IMG/VR virus record: IMGVR_UViG_3300013126_000153
Span: 1-30,627 of that record
Reading direction: 5' to 3' (one strand)
Length of the DNA stretch: 30,627 nucleotides
Source: a virus
A program made the translations under genes and the position numbers. Below are positions 1 through 9,000 of this stretch, piece by piece (positions within the stretch are counted from its first letter, which is position 1; each line of letters opens with the position of its first letter). The notes under the pieces are model-generated. The model saw nothing but the letters and a program-made list of their open reading frames with translations, was not told the DNA's origin and searched no databases.

Positions 1-2
1 CC

Positions 3-1202
3 CCGCCACCCTCCTACATACCTTACAACGCTACAAATAAATTATCTCCATGGACAAAGCAAATAATTGAACGCGCTAGCTTTAGAACCAACAATATGTA
101 CAGAAGCAATATTACGTTAGTTCAACCTCGCGATTCTTCATCACTTCAAACAACATGCCACGGCACTAATTTGGTAACAGATGAGGGGTATTTTACTAGA
201 ACAGTAAGTGAAATAAAGAAATTAGTCGTAGATAAATTAATTTCTTCATTTAAAAACGAGATTAAAATTTTATTACGTTATTGTAATATTAATGATAATG
301 AAGCTATAAATTACCAAGACCCCAACGTTAATCTCTCAAACGTCGATACATATGTTTTTAACTTAGACGTGGAGCGTGTTACCGAGCAAGTTGATTTACT
401 TTCAGACAAAATACATTATTTAAAAAACAGAATAATTAATGATGAAGTTTTATCTACAGAAAAAATCTCTACAATAAATTTAAAAAATAGAACAACAGAA
501 CAATTGGATAAACTATACAAAAATAACTTAGTAACTAGATTAAATGAATTAGATCCTAAAACATTCTTTAGTTCAATAAGCAAAGAAGAAAAAGCTAACA
601 ATAAAGTTGAAGAAAAAATAAAAGATGAGTCTAATATAGATAAAGAACCAACAGAAGTTACAAATCAACAATCTTCAACACAAATTAAAACAGAAGGCGA
701 AAATGCAGCACAAGCACCCGTTTCTTTTACTCATTATGATAATACTATTCCCTACCCGTCTTATCAATCGCCAGCTTGGGGTCAAGAGATAGCTAATTGT
801 ATAGGTATTGGTAGTGCTTTAAGTATTTTTGATGGAGCAAAGGATCCATTATCTAATGCAGATGCTGATAGTGAAGATTTTGATTTGTTTGCACAATTAA
901 GTAAGCTAAACCCCTTTAACCTTACATTTACCCCCGACAGTAACACTGACATGACGTCATTATTAAATTCTATTAATGGTATAGATTTTTCGCAAATTTC
1001 TAACTTATTTAGCTCTAGTTTCCCTATACCACCCTTTAACCTTGGCTCCTTTTTTGATATACCAGGTATTGCAGGTGATTCACGTGAAGACGCGTTAAAA
1101 AATGCTACGGATTCATTACTCGACACCCTTACCCAACAAACTACAGAATTATTAAATGGGTTGGTTTGTGGTACCGCTCAAAGTTTCGGAGCTAACGGGT
1201 GA
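3..1202 (+). CDS. Unrecognised phage structural-type protein, 5' end outside window (partial)
   Basis: The reading frame is open from the left edge (first full codon at 3) through 1202, so the gene begins upstream; the ATG at 96 is probably internal, because the residues before it (PPPSYIPYN...) read as ordinary protein and no late-promoter motif precedes it. About 400 residues are visible. The middle part (roughly 100-215 of the visible protein) is charged, Lys/Glu/Asn-rich and likely helical or coiled coil, followed by a Gln/Ser/Thr-rich linker and a C-terminal region rich in Pro, Phe, Ser and Asn with repeated LNPFNL / PPFNLGSFF-like phrases. I do not recognise the family. Its position just before baseplate genes suggests a virion protein, but this is inference. 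Its last 51 bases overlap the convergent gene at 1152-1637. Confidence 0.7.
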   Translation, partial: PPPSYIPYNATNKLSPWTKQIIERASFRTNNMYRSNITLVQPRDSSSLQTTCHGTNLVTDEGYFTRTVSEIKKLVVDKLISSFKNEIKILLRYCNINDNEAINYQDPNVNLSNVDTYVFNLDVERVTEQVDLLSDKIHYLKNRIINDEVLSTEKISTINLKNRTTEQLDKLYKNNLVTRLNELDPKTFFSSISKEEKANNKVEEKIKDESNIDKEPTEVTNQQSSTQIKTEGENAAQAPVSFTHYDNTIPYPSYQSPAWGQEIANCIGIGSALSIFDGAKDPLSNADADSEDFDLFAQLSKLNPFNLTFTPDSNTDMTSLLNSINGIDFSQISNLFSSSFPIPPFNLGSFFDIPGIAGDSREDALKNATDSLLDTLTQQTTELLNGLVCGTAQSFGANG

Positions 1203-1637
1203 GCTATTTATTTCGATAACCTCGGCATTTTTTATTAATTTTTTAAATATTTCTTCTCTTGTACTAACTAAAGCTTCTGTTGCATCACCTATTAATTCTC
1301 TTTTTTGCTCGTGATCCATTTTTTTTAATTCTTTTAATGTTTCGCCCTTCTTATTTTGAACTAAAATTTTATTAAGAGATTCAATTGCAGATGATGTTGC
1401 ATTAATAAGCTCAGCATACGCGGATAAATCCTTTGCTTCTGGTGCGGCATTTAAAAATACGCCTAAATTTTTTATTAAATCAACCCCTTCATTAACTATT
1501 GAGCTAGCGCTCTCAATAACGTATTCTTCTAAATTTTCTTTTGTTGCAGATTTTCTTATCTCTCTTTTTAATGCTGTATTCTTTTCTTTTAACGCGTCAA
1601 GAATGTTGTCAATATCATCATTATTCGGCTGTTCCAT
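1152..1637 (-). CDS. Small coiled-coil protein, possible T4-type terminase small subunit (gp16-like)
   Basis: 161 residues, acidic at the N-terminus, strongly helical and Lys/Glu-rich, with no signal peptide or membrane segment. The centre (about residues 40-105) has two predicted helices around an APEAKDLSAYAELI segment, followed by LNKILVQNKK. This resembles the pattern of T4-family gp16 small terminase subunits, where a helix, a short PR-Y-E turn and a second helix end in a Lys-rich stretch; T4 gp16 is also about 164 residues. The likeness is of pattern and length only, so the call is tentative; another small virion or scaffold protein is possible. The start at 1637 is supported by a GATAAATA late-promoter motif five bases upstream. 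The 3' end overlaps the preceding + strand gene by 51 bases. Confidence 0.72.
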   Translation of the reverse strand: MEQPNNDDIDNILDALKEKNTALKREIRKSATKENLEEYVIESASSIVNEGVDLIKNLGVFLNAAPEAKDLSAYAELINATSSAIESLNKILVQNKKGETLKELKKMDHEQKRELIGDATEALVSTREEIFKKLIKNAEVIEINSSPVSSETLSGTTNQPI

Positions 1638-1642
1638 AAAGT

Positions 1643-1650
1643 TATTTATC
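1643..1650 (-). promoter_or_regulatory. Candidate T4-type late promoter (GATAAATA)
   Basis: Read on the minus strand, GATAAATA ends five bases before the ATG at 1637. T4 late promoters use TATAAATA centred near -10 with transcription starting about six bases after its last A, so initiation is predicted at or next to the A of the start codon. Confidence 0.5.
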
Positions 1651-1677
1651 TTGAATTCTATAAAGTTAACATATAAT
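1651..1677 (+). promoter_or_regulatory. Candidate sigma70-like early promoter for dut-44
   Basis: TTGAAT at 1651-1656 and TATAAT at 1672-1677 are separated by 15 bases, shorter than the usual 17. The TATAAT lies five bases before the dut ATG at 1683. This spot lacks the ATAAATA motif found before most other transcription units here, consistent with early or middle rather than late expression of the dut-44 pair. The -35 box is weak and its spacing is poor. Confidence 0.35.
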
Positions 1678-1682
1678 AAGGT

Positions 1683-2129
1683 ATGAGCTGTTTAAATTGT
1701 ACTCAATTTTCTTTTTTTAAAACGCATCCGGATGCGCAATTACCAAGAAAAAATAACGCTACAGATAGTGGTTATGATGTTTTTTGTGTTGAAGATAAGA
1801 TTATACCACCATTAAGCTCTGCTGTAGTTGATGTTGGGTTAAAATTCGCTAGCATACCACATGATTATTGGATAAAAGTAGAGTCAAGAAGTGGCTTGGG
1901 ATTCAAGCATGGTATACTTGCGCACCCTGGCATAATAGATACAGGTTATAGAGGTGACGCTGGTATTAAATTGTATAATCTTACTGACAAAGAATATAAA
2001 GTTAATAAAGGTGATAGAATAGCACAGTTTGTTTTGTATAGTAGAGTCGGCAATTTTTTACCTACATTTACTGATAAAATAGAAGAAACCGAAAGAGGTG
2101 AGAAGGGTTTCGGGTCTTCAGGTAAATGA
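1683..2129 (+). CDS. dut: Deoxyuridine 5'-triphosphate nucleotidohydrolase (dUTPase)
   Basis: Homotrimeric-type dUTPase of 148 residues, hydrolysing dUTP to dUMP and diphosphate; it keeps uracil out of phage DNA and feeds dTMP synthesis. All five family motifs are visible: motif 1 ATDSGYDVF (26-34), motif 2 RSG (69-71), motif 3 GIIDTGYRG (83-91) with the catalytic Asp86 and base-stacking Tyr89, motif 4 GDRIAQF (110-116), and the glycine-rich C-terminal motif 5 RGEKGFGSSG (138-147) that closes over the substrate. The length is typical. It overlaps the next gene by four bases (ATGA), so the two are translationally coupled. A TATAAT box rather than the late motif lies just upstream, hinting at early expression. 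Confidence 0.97.
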   Translation: MSCLNCTQFSFFKTHPDAQLPRKNNATDSGYDVFCVEDKIIPPLSSAVVDVGLKFASIPHDYWIKVESRSGLGFKHGILAHPGIIDTGYRGDAGIKLYNLTDKEYKVNKGDRIAQFVLYSRVGNFLPTFTDKIEETERGEKGFGSSGK

Positions 2130-3061
2130 ATTTTAATAATCTCTGGGTTGAAAAATATAGACCCAAAACAATTGATGAGATTGTTGTTACCGAGGATACT
2201 AAAAAATTAATTCTTTCTTTTAAAGAAAAGAAAGAAATACCTAACATATTGCTCGCGGGTATTCAGGGTATCGGAAAAACATCTCTTGCTAAAATTATCG
2301 TTAACGATATTTTAAATTGTCAGTATCTGTATATTAATGCAAGTGACGAAAACGGTATAGATACAATACGTAATAAAGTTATTAGTTTTTCTAAAACTAA
2401 AAGTCTAGACGGTAATATAAAGATAGTTATTTTAGATGAGGTTGATGGTATAAGTTTAGAAGCGCAAAAAGCTTTAAGAAATACTATGGAAGAATATGCA
2501 TTTAATACGCGTTTTGTATTAACATGTAATTACAAGCATAAGATTATACAAGCACTTATCAGTAGATGTCAAGAGATAAACTTAGTACCACCACTTGAAG
2601 GTATTGCAAAAAGACTTCTATATATTTTAAAGTCTGAGAGCATAAAACTTTCTGATACACAGAAAAAAGATTTAGTTATATTAATTAAAAAATTATACCC
2701 TGATTTCCGCAAAATTATAAATGAAATACAAAAATTTAGTAATGACGGTTTTCTTACTATACCTAATATTGCAATTAATAATGAATTTTTAATAAAAATT
2801 CTCGACCATATTAAACAAAAAAGAACAAATACATGTAGAAAATTTTGGATAGAAAATGAAGAAAAATTTCAAGGGGATTACGTTATGCTTATAAGAGATT
2901 TATTTAATTATGCAAATGAAAATTTAAATTTTAACTTTGAGAAAAATAAAAAAGCATTAATTATAATAGCTGAGCATTTATATAGATGTAGTTTCGTAGT
3001 TGACCAGGAAATTAATTTTTATAGCTGTTGTTTAAGCTTGGAAGAAGCAATTAGCTCTTAG
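2126..3061 (+). CDS. 44: Sliding clamp loader small subunit (T4 gp44-like, AAA+ ATPase)
   Basis: 311 residues, close to T4 gp44 (319). It would form the ATPase ring that, with gp62, loads the gp45 sliding clamp for replication; gp45 is also the coactivator of T4-type late transcription. Opening WVEKYRPKTIDEIV (7-20) is the RFC/clamp-loader signature. Walker A is GIQGIGKT (45-52), Walker B VILDEVD (101-107), sensor 1 lies near TCN (133-135) and the SRC motif with the arginine finger is at 146-148. The C-terminal third is the helical collar expected of clamp loaders. The start overlaps the dut stop codon (ATGA) with a weak AGG upstream. Its last 11 bases overlap the convergent gene at 3051. In T4 this gene sits in a replication cluster, not beside baseplate genes. 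Confidence 0.95.
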   Translation: MNFNNLWVEKYRPKTIDEIVVTEDTKKLILSFKEKKEIPNILLAGIQGIGKTSLAKIIVNDILNCQYLYINASDENGIDTIRNKVISFSKTKSLDGNIKIVILDEVDGISLEAQKALRNTMEEYAFNTRFVLTCNYKHKIIQALISRCQEINLVPPLEGIAKRLLYILKSESIKLSDTQKKDLVILIKKLYPDFRKIINEIQKFSNDGFLTIPNIAINNEFLIKILDHIKQKRTNTCRKFWIENEEKFQGDYVMLIRDLFNYANENLNFNFEKNKKALIIIAEHLYRCSFVVDQEINFYSCCLSLEEAISS

Positions 3062-3644
3062 GAAGATAATTATGTGTATAGCTAGTTACAGCGGGCGATT
3101 TGGCTGTAACATCGGGTGATGCAGGTATCTTAACATTTTTATTAACTAATTTTCTATCACCTTTAATTAATTTGCCTTTACCGTCATCAGAAGTTACTGT
3201 ATGTTGAATCTGCTGCTCATCTTCAGGCTTTTCAACTTCAGGTTTAATCTGTACCTTGTCTTGTCTTTTTAACGAATCAGGTATTTTTGGTAAATTAATA
3301 CCGTTACCATAAGGCTCTAAGTATACACCTGGAACTGTTAAATATACAAAAAATCTACCTGGAGCAATTTCTTGAGTTATATCTACATCAAATTCGCTTC
3401 CTGTAATCTCTGCATTACCTGAGCCCTGTGTCGTTGGTCTTACAGGCTTAACACCCGCTACTCTTAGTAATAAATCTGAATCGGCCCAGCTTTTAACTAC
3501 ATCCTTATATTCTTGAGTTTGATCTTTAAAAAAATCTGATTTAAAGAAATCATCCTTAATTTTAACTGTTGACCCATATAGAAAGCCGCCTCTAGTGAAC
3601 TTATCGAGATATGTTTCTAAAATAGAGTCAAACTTCTTCTTCAT
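3051..3644 (-). CDS. Unknown protein with FTRGGFLYG N-terminal motif
   Basis: 197 residues. The N-terminus (LDKFTRGGFLYGSTVKIKDDFF..., in two parts around residues 13-34) looks like a short uncharacterised protein I associate with T4-like marine phages, but I cannot assign a function. Residues about 35-115 look beta-rich and globular (RFFVYLTVPGVYLEPYG); the last 80 residues are low-complexity, rich in Lys, Pro, Asp and Gln, and probably disordered. There is no signal peptide or membrane segment. The start is supported by CATAAATA six bases upstream, so it is probably late-expressed and divergent from gp25. It converges on gene 44 with an 11-base overlap. Confidence 0.75.
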   Translation of the reverse strand: MKKKFDSILETYLDKFTRGGFLYGSTVKIKDDFFKSDFFKDQTQEYKDVVKSWADSDLLLRVAGVKPVRPTTQGSGNAEITGSEFDVDITQEIAPGRFFVYLTVPGVYLEPYGNGINLPKIPDSLKRQDKVQIKPEVEKPEDEQQIQHTVTSDDGKGKLIKGDRKLVNKNVKIPASPDVTAKSPAVTSYTHNYLPKS

Positions 3645-3650
3645 TATTAA

Positions 3651-3658
3651 TATTTATG
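3651..3658 (-). promoter_or_regulatory. Candidate T4-type late promoter (CATAAATA)
   Basis: On the minus strand CATAAATA ends six bases before the ATG at 3644, predicting an mRNA leader of about one base. It lies about 40 bases from a second such motif facing the other way, so the 62-base gap 3645-3706 looks like a divergent late promoter region. Confidence 0.5.
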
Positions 3659-3691
3659 TTTCTAAAACCTTTTTTGTATATACTAATTTGT

Positions 3692-3699
3692 ACTAAATA
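3692..3699 (+). promoter_or_regulatory. Candidate late promoter for gp25-gp6 unit (ACTAAATA)
   Basis: ACTAAATA ends seven bases before the ATG of gene 25 at 3707. CTAAATA is a one-base variant of the T4 late core. No Shine-Dalgarno sequence lies between it and the start. Confidence 0.42.
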
Positions 3700-3706
3700 A
3701 TATTAG

Positions 3707-4177
3707 ATGAGTATAAAGATCGATAGTATAAAAAACGTTATTAATACAAATGACGTTAATTATCAAGACTTAAGATTAGATTTTGAATATACATATACAA
3801 GAAATTCGGAATTTCTTAAAAGAGATGAAGTAATTGATTTAAAGGTAGATAACGATTTAAATGCCATAAAAAACAGTATAAGAAATATGTTTTTAACTAA
3901 TAGAGGGGAGAAACTATTAAACCCATATTTTGGTATAGGTCTAAATGGGTTTGTATTTGAACAAGTTTCTGAAACTACAGCTAAAACAGTAGGTGACTTA
4001 ATAGTAGACAATATTAATACTTTTGAACCTAGAGTAAAATTACAAAAAATTAATATTGTTGCCAATGAAGACGATAATAGCTATACAATTAATCTTATTA
4101 TAGGCGTGCCTCAACTTAAAATTGATTCTTTAAATTTAAACGGTGTATTAAATAATAACGGGTTTAACTTTATTTAA
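3707..4177 (+). CDS. 25: Baseplate wedge subunit gp25-like
   Basis: 156 residues (T4 gp25 has 132). It carries the GPW/gp25 fold shared with the sheath-initiating wedge protein of contractile tails and type VI secretion TssE. The signature spans about residues 53-86: AIKNSIRNMFLTNRGEK followed by LLNPYFGIGLNGFVFE, matching the family pattern of a helix, an LLTxxGER-type turn and a P-x-FG-x-GL segment. In the baseplate it would bind gp6 and gp53 in the wedge and nucleate sheath assembly. Gene 6 follows two bases downstream, the same neighbour as in T4. The N-terminal 40 residues are an extension relative to T4. Confidence 0.93.
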   Translation: MSIKIDSIKNVINTNDVNYQDLRLDFEYTYTRNSEFLKRDEVIDLKVDNDLNAIKNSIRNMFLTNRGEKLLNPYFGIGLNGFVFEQVSETTAKTVGDLIVDNINTFEPRVKLQKINIVANEDDNSYTINLIIGVPQLKIDSLNLNGVLNNNGFNFI

Positions 4178-4179
4178 CA

Positions 4180-6027
4180 ATGAGTACTAAACAAGATTCT
4201 AATTTCTTAATAAATCAAAATGGTTATACTGCATTTGATGCACTTTCCCTTAAACAATTAATTATAGAGCGATTAAATGCAAACAGTACATTTACAGATC
4301 AAAATTATGAGGGTAGTAATATGTCTGCGGTTATTGATATTGTTGCCTATGCTTATCACGTATTGTTATTTTATTTAAATAGAACAGCATCAGAAACTCT
4401 TTTTAGTCAAGCTACCTTATATGAAAATATAAACAAAATTGTAAAAGAATTAAACTATAAGCCAATAGGTTATCAAACCGCATTATTGAGTTTTGTTGCT
4501 ACTGCATTAAAAAATTTACCAGTTGAAACTTATACAATAAGAAGATATTCATATTTTACAATTAATGGTATTGTGTATAGTTTTAATGGTGATGTAACTT
4601 TTATTAAAAATAATAATTCTGATGAAGAGCTGTCTTTGTTTAATCAAAGCAACTTATTATATCAAGGATCTTATGTAGAATACCCAACATATGTGGCAGC
4701 AGGAGAAGATTACGAGCAGATTACTATTACTTTCCTAGCTAATGAGGTAGATCAAAAAATAGATCATTTTAATGTAGATGTTTATGTTAAAGAAAAATCT
4801 ACAGGCAAATATTTTAAATACAATGAAACTGCGTCTCTGTTTCTAAACGATTCAAATGCTAGAGTATTTGAAAAGCGTTTAAACGAAAATGAACGTTATG
4901 AAATTAAATTCGGTAATGGAATTACCGGTAGAAAATTAGAAGAGGGAGATGAAGTTGCGATATATTTTCTTCAAACTGACGGTTCAAAAGGAGAAATAAG
5001 TATAGGAGTATTAGACGGTAATAGGTTGTTTTTGTATGAGTCAGTAAGATACAACCAAATTCTAACTGATACTATTTCAAAAAATTTAAACTTACTTGAA
5101 ACTGATGAAACAAAATTCTTACAATTTGTTAATACCGAGCCATCAACAAAGTATCAAGATAAAGAATCTGCTGAACAAATAAAAACAAACGCGCCAAGAA
5201 TCTATAATTCACAATTCAGATTAGTAACTGCGCAGGACTACGAAACATTTGTAAATAAAAACTTTGCCAACTTTATAAGCTCAACTAAAGCTGTAAACAA
5301 TTGGGATTATCTGAATGGGCATTTTAGATATTTTTATGATCTAGGCTTAGAAAGGCCTAATAATGATTCTAGAGTTTTATTCAATCAAGTAAAATTTGCA
5401 GATACTTGCGATTTTAACAACGTATACATATATGGTGTACCTAGACTTGAAAAAATTACATCCTTAACACAAAGAACAAATTATCTCAACACAGCTCAAA
5501 AAGAATTAATCCTAAACACCTTGCAAAACTACAAAACACTTACTGCAGAAGTTTTAGTAATAGATCCAATTTATGTTTCGGTAGATTTTGGCATACGCAG
5601 ACCCGGTGAAGTGTTGTCACCAATAATAGCAAATCAATCAAAACTTGTTATTACAAAAAACGTATTAAGCCAAGTAGACAATCAAACTATTAAAAATACA
5701 GCTTACAATATATTAAAGTCTGCATTTGATTCAACTCAAAACAGCTTAGGAAAATTATTTGATATAAATGATCTTACAACTCAGCTCTTTAATATTGCAG
5801 GTGTGGAAGATTTTTATGTTGAGAGAACTGATGAGAATGGTACGTTTATTGTACCGGGGTTAAATTTTGTAGTATTTAATCCTGTCTATGATGTTGATAC
5901 TATTATAGTGTCACAAAATTATCAGTTCCCCTATTTTAAATACCCCTTTCTTAATAATCCTCTTGACTTCATAAACAAAATAGAAGTAATTTCTACAACA
6001 ACAGTAAATACAAAAATTGAATATTAA
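4180..6027 (+). CDS. 6: Baseplate wedge subunit gp6-like
   Basis: 615 residues (T4 gp6 has 660). It would form the dimeric wedge core that ties neighbouring wedges into the baseplate inner ring. The N-terminal region (about 1-110), with FDALSLKQLIIERLNAN, then GSNMSAVIDIVAYAYHVL and a LYENINKIVKELNYKPIGY segment, is characteristic of gp6/gpJ-type baseplate proteins. Another recognisable stretch, EIKFGNGITGRKLEEGD (about 242-258), is the FGDG-like motif found in this family, and residues about 325-365 hold the typical APRIYNSQFRLVTAQDYETF segment. It starts two bases after gene 25 with no ribosome binding site and no promoter motif, so it depends on the gene 25 transcript. Confidence 0.92.
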   Translation: MSTKQDSNFLINQNGYTAFDALSLKQLIIERLNANSTFTDQNYEGSNMSAVIDIVAYAYHVLLFYLNRTASETLFSQATLYENINKIVKELNYKPIGYQTALLSFVATALKNLPVETYTIRRYSYFTINGIVYSFNGDVTFIKNNNSDEELSLFNQSNLLYQGSYVEYPTYVAAGEDYEQITITFLANEVDQKIDHFNVDVYVKEKSTGKYFKYNETASLFLNDSNARVFEKRLNENERYEIKFGNGITGRKLEEGDEVAIYFLQTDGSKGEISIGVLDGNRLFLYESVRYNQILTDTISKNLNLLETDETKFLQFVNTEPSTKYQDKESAEQIKTNAPRIYNSQFRLVTAQDYETFVNKNFANFISSTKAVNNWDYLNGHFRYFYDLGLERPNNDSRVLFNQVKFADTCDFNNVYIYGVPRLEKITSLTQRTNYLNTAQKELILNTLQNYKTLTAEVLVIDPIYVSVDFGIRRPGEVLSPIIANQSKLVITKNVLSQVDNQTIKNTAYNILKSAFDSTQNSLGKLFDINDLTTQLFNIAGVEDFYVERTDENGTFIVPGLNFVVFNPVYDVDTIIVSQNYQFPYFKYPFLNNPLDFINKIEVISTTTVNTKIEY

Positions 6028-6029
6028 AA

Positions 6030-9000
6030 ATGCCCTACATAAATACAAATGAACTTTATGTTGATGTTTATGATTTTGCCGGAAGACCCAGCTTATCAAC
6101 ATTTGCTCTAGAACAAACACCTCTTTATTTTGTTCCAAATTATTCTATTGTACAATTATTATCTACATCTACATTTATATCACCATTAACATCTTATACT
6201 AATACTTTCTATATACCTGATACTAATGATTACTCTGATACAAAAATTAGATGGGATTTTGGTGACGGTACTTATCAAGTAAGTCCAACAGGGGTACACT
6301 CATATAAATGGCCAGGTCAATATTCTGTTAAATTGTATCTTATAAATCAAAACGGAGAAAGCTTTTTAAATAGCTTTGTTGCTAATGTATATGTAAAAAA
6401 TTATATTGAAGATAAATGGGTTTTTGGTCCTGAACCTCATTTTATAATTGATATACCTGCAGGCAGATTATCTGATAAGTTATCCATTAACAGAACAAAT
6501 AGCTGGCAAAATTATAATATGCTTTCTGCAACCGGGTATACATTTAAATTATTTTCTAGCGGCTCAGGTACTTATTATTATGATGTTGATAATTATTATA
6601 AAGATAAATGGGCTCATCTAAAGAAATTTTTTAAGTTTGTACAAAAACAAAATGTAAACGGCAAATTACAAGACGTTATAGTTGACGAAATTATTACTGA
6701 TAATAAGGAAATATATGCTAAGATAGACGGTAATGTGGTTAGAATATGCGATAAAACCGACACAAATTCATTTTTAGTAGGTACGTCAGGTACAGCAGAC
6801 TTTTACTATACTGACGATAGTAATAAAAATAATATCTCAAAGGCAGACCCAATATTTTTATTTGCTTATTTAGATACTAGTAAATTTTACGATTTTACAT
6901 CATTGACAGAAAACGCATATAATAATCTCGATCCTTTAGAATTAAGTTATCTAAATAATGCGCCTATCTGCTTGCCTATCATAAAAACAAGGTACAACCC
7001 TGCAGCAATTGCAACAATTACAACCAACGGTCTAGACGGTGAAGGTAGTGAAATTATTAATGCATTTAACATACCTAAAACTAGTTTTTCATCTACTAAA
7101 ATACCTTTTGTATTAAAACTCAAAGACCAATCTAATTTTACAACTAAAAGCTACCCCTACCTCTCATCAACAAATACATTTCCTGCAACTTCTTATTATT
7201 TTAAAATAGTTTTAGTAGATCAAAACAACAATCAAGTACCTTGTAGTTTTTACAAAACTAATTTCGAAGATGAAATATCTGATTCAGGTGGTTTTTATAG
7301 AGGTTATTTTGAAACTACAACATCTCTATTATCTGCAAGATTATCTGCTATTGTATTTTTAAATGATATACCTAACTTCGAGCAAGACACAGCATTTATT
7401 CTTTATTCACAACCTTACAGTGAGTATATAGCCAGGTATTTTACCGCATCTTATCTTTCAGAAAATTTTGGTAATACTGTAATTAATAATTATGATTTTG
7501 TTAATACTGTAGGAAATAGAAGTATTTTTACTATTTCACAAATAACATCTTCAAATAATAGTCTTAATGACTATTGCTTCTGGGCAGGAGACAGCGACAC
7601 CGATACATTGTTAAAATACGACTATAAAGGTATAAACTTGCATACAATAAAATTATCATCTGTAACATTATTTGATAACACAACAGCTAATTTTCTTAAT
7701 GATGATGGTAGTGCTTCCCCGTCCTGTATTGCTATAGATAGCAATAATAACGCGTTTGTTACTTTATTTGATAGTGGCTCAGTTATTAAAATAGATAATA
7801 ATACAAATAAAGTAACAAAATTTAAAGGATTAGGCACTAATCTATATCTAACTTCTTCTGATTATATTTCATATAAAGGTTATGTTGGTGAAAATGTAAT
7901 ATTGCCTTCTTATGTAGATATAGATAAACACAATTATGTATATGTCGTATTAAGCCATCCGCTTTGTTCACGAATTGTAAAGCTTGATAATGATCTTAAT
8001 GTTTTAGATAATTTTTCGCAAAACAATTATTATTTCCAAAAAATAATAATTGATAGAAATAATAAAATTTGGGCAACATCATATAGTAATACCGGAAGCA
8101 CTTCTGCATCTAAATTAGTTAATAGAAATGATAAAATATTCTTACTTGATACCAATTTCAATATTTTAACAACTTTTAATAATTTTTATTTACCCGGTGA
8201 TATAACTGTTGATGGCAGCCAGAATTGTTGGGTGCAACACGGTACAGATTTAATTTCAAAACTTAACTCTTTAGATTATACTGTAACTACTTATAATATT
8301 GACGAAACATTTAGCAACGTAACATCTTACATACAAAGTGTTGAAGGAATGTCGTGCAATTCAAATAATCAAATATTAGTCATAAATAATTTTGATAATA
8401 AAATATACTTTGTACCTGCTAACGTTACATCACAATTTTTAATCTCTTCTTTAGAAAGTATTAACTTTAGGTCTGCACCTAACAATTTTGCTACATATCC
8501 AATTTCAGCTTATTATGATAGCAAGTATCAAGCTGATGGTGATTTTTTAGGATTTAAATGGATTAATAAATTTTATTCAAATGCATCAAACTTAAAATTG
8601 TTGTCTAGTATAACGCCGTTTTTCAATCTTTACGCGCCTTCAGGTAATAATATAATGCTTAAGATAAATGAAGATTTTGATGGTCAAGAAATGTATAAGA
8701 GTTTTGCGCTTTCTGAGGCATTACAAGATAAAAACGTATTTTTTAATGATTTCTTAGGCACAATAGTTGGTAATAATAAATCTAATTATAATACAGCTTT
8801 GTTAAAAAAGATGTACGAAAAAATTGCTAATTTTTCTGATAATATTGCAGATGTTGATGTATGTAATGTTGAATCGTTAATATCAAAATGTGAAATGTTT
8901 GGTGTTATATATGAAAATTATCAATACCCTTACCCACCCTCTCTTGAAAGAGTTATGGATTTAGCAAGTATAAAGAGAAATAAACTTTTTGGTAACAAAA

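Noticed and set aside
782-1126. Minus-strand 114-codon open frame
   Set aside because: Lies wholly within the + strand partial gene, has no ATAAATA motif or ribosome binding site, and reads like the complement of a Pro/Asn/Ser-rich coding region.
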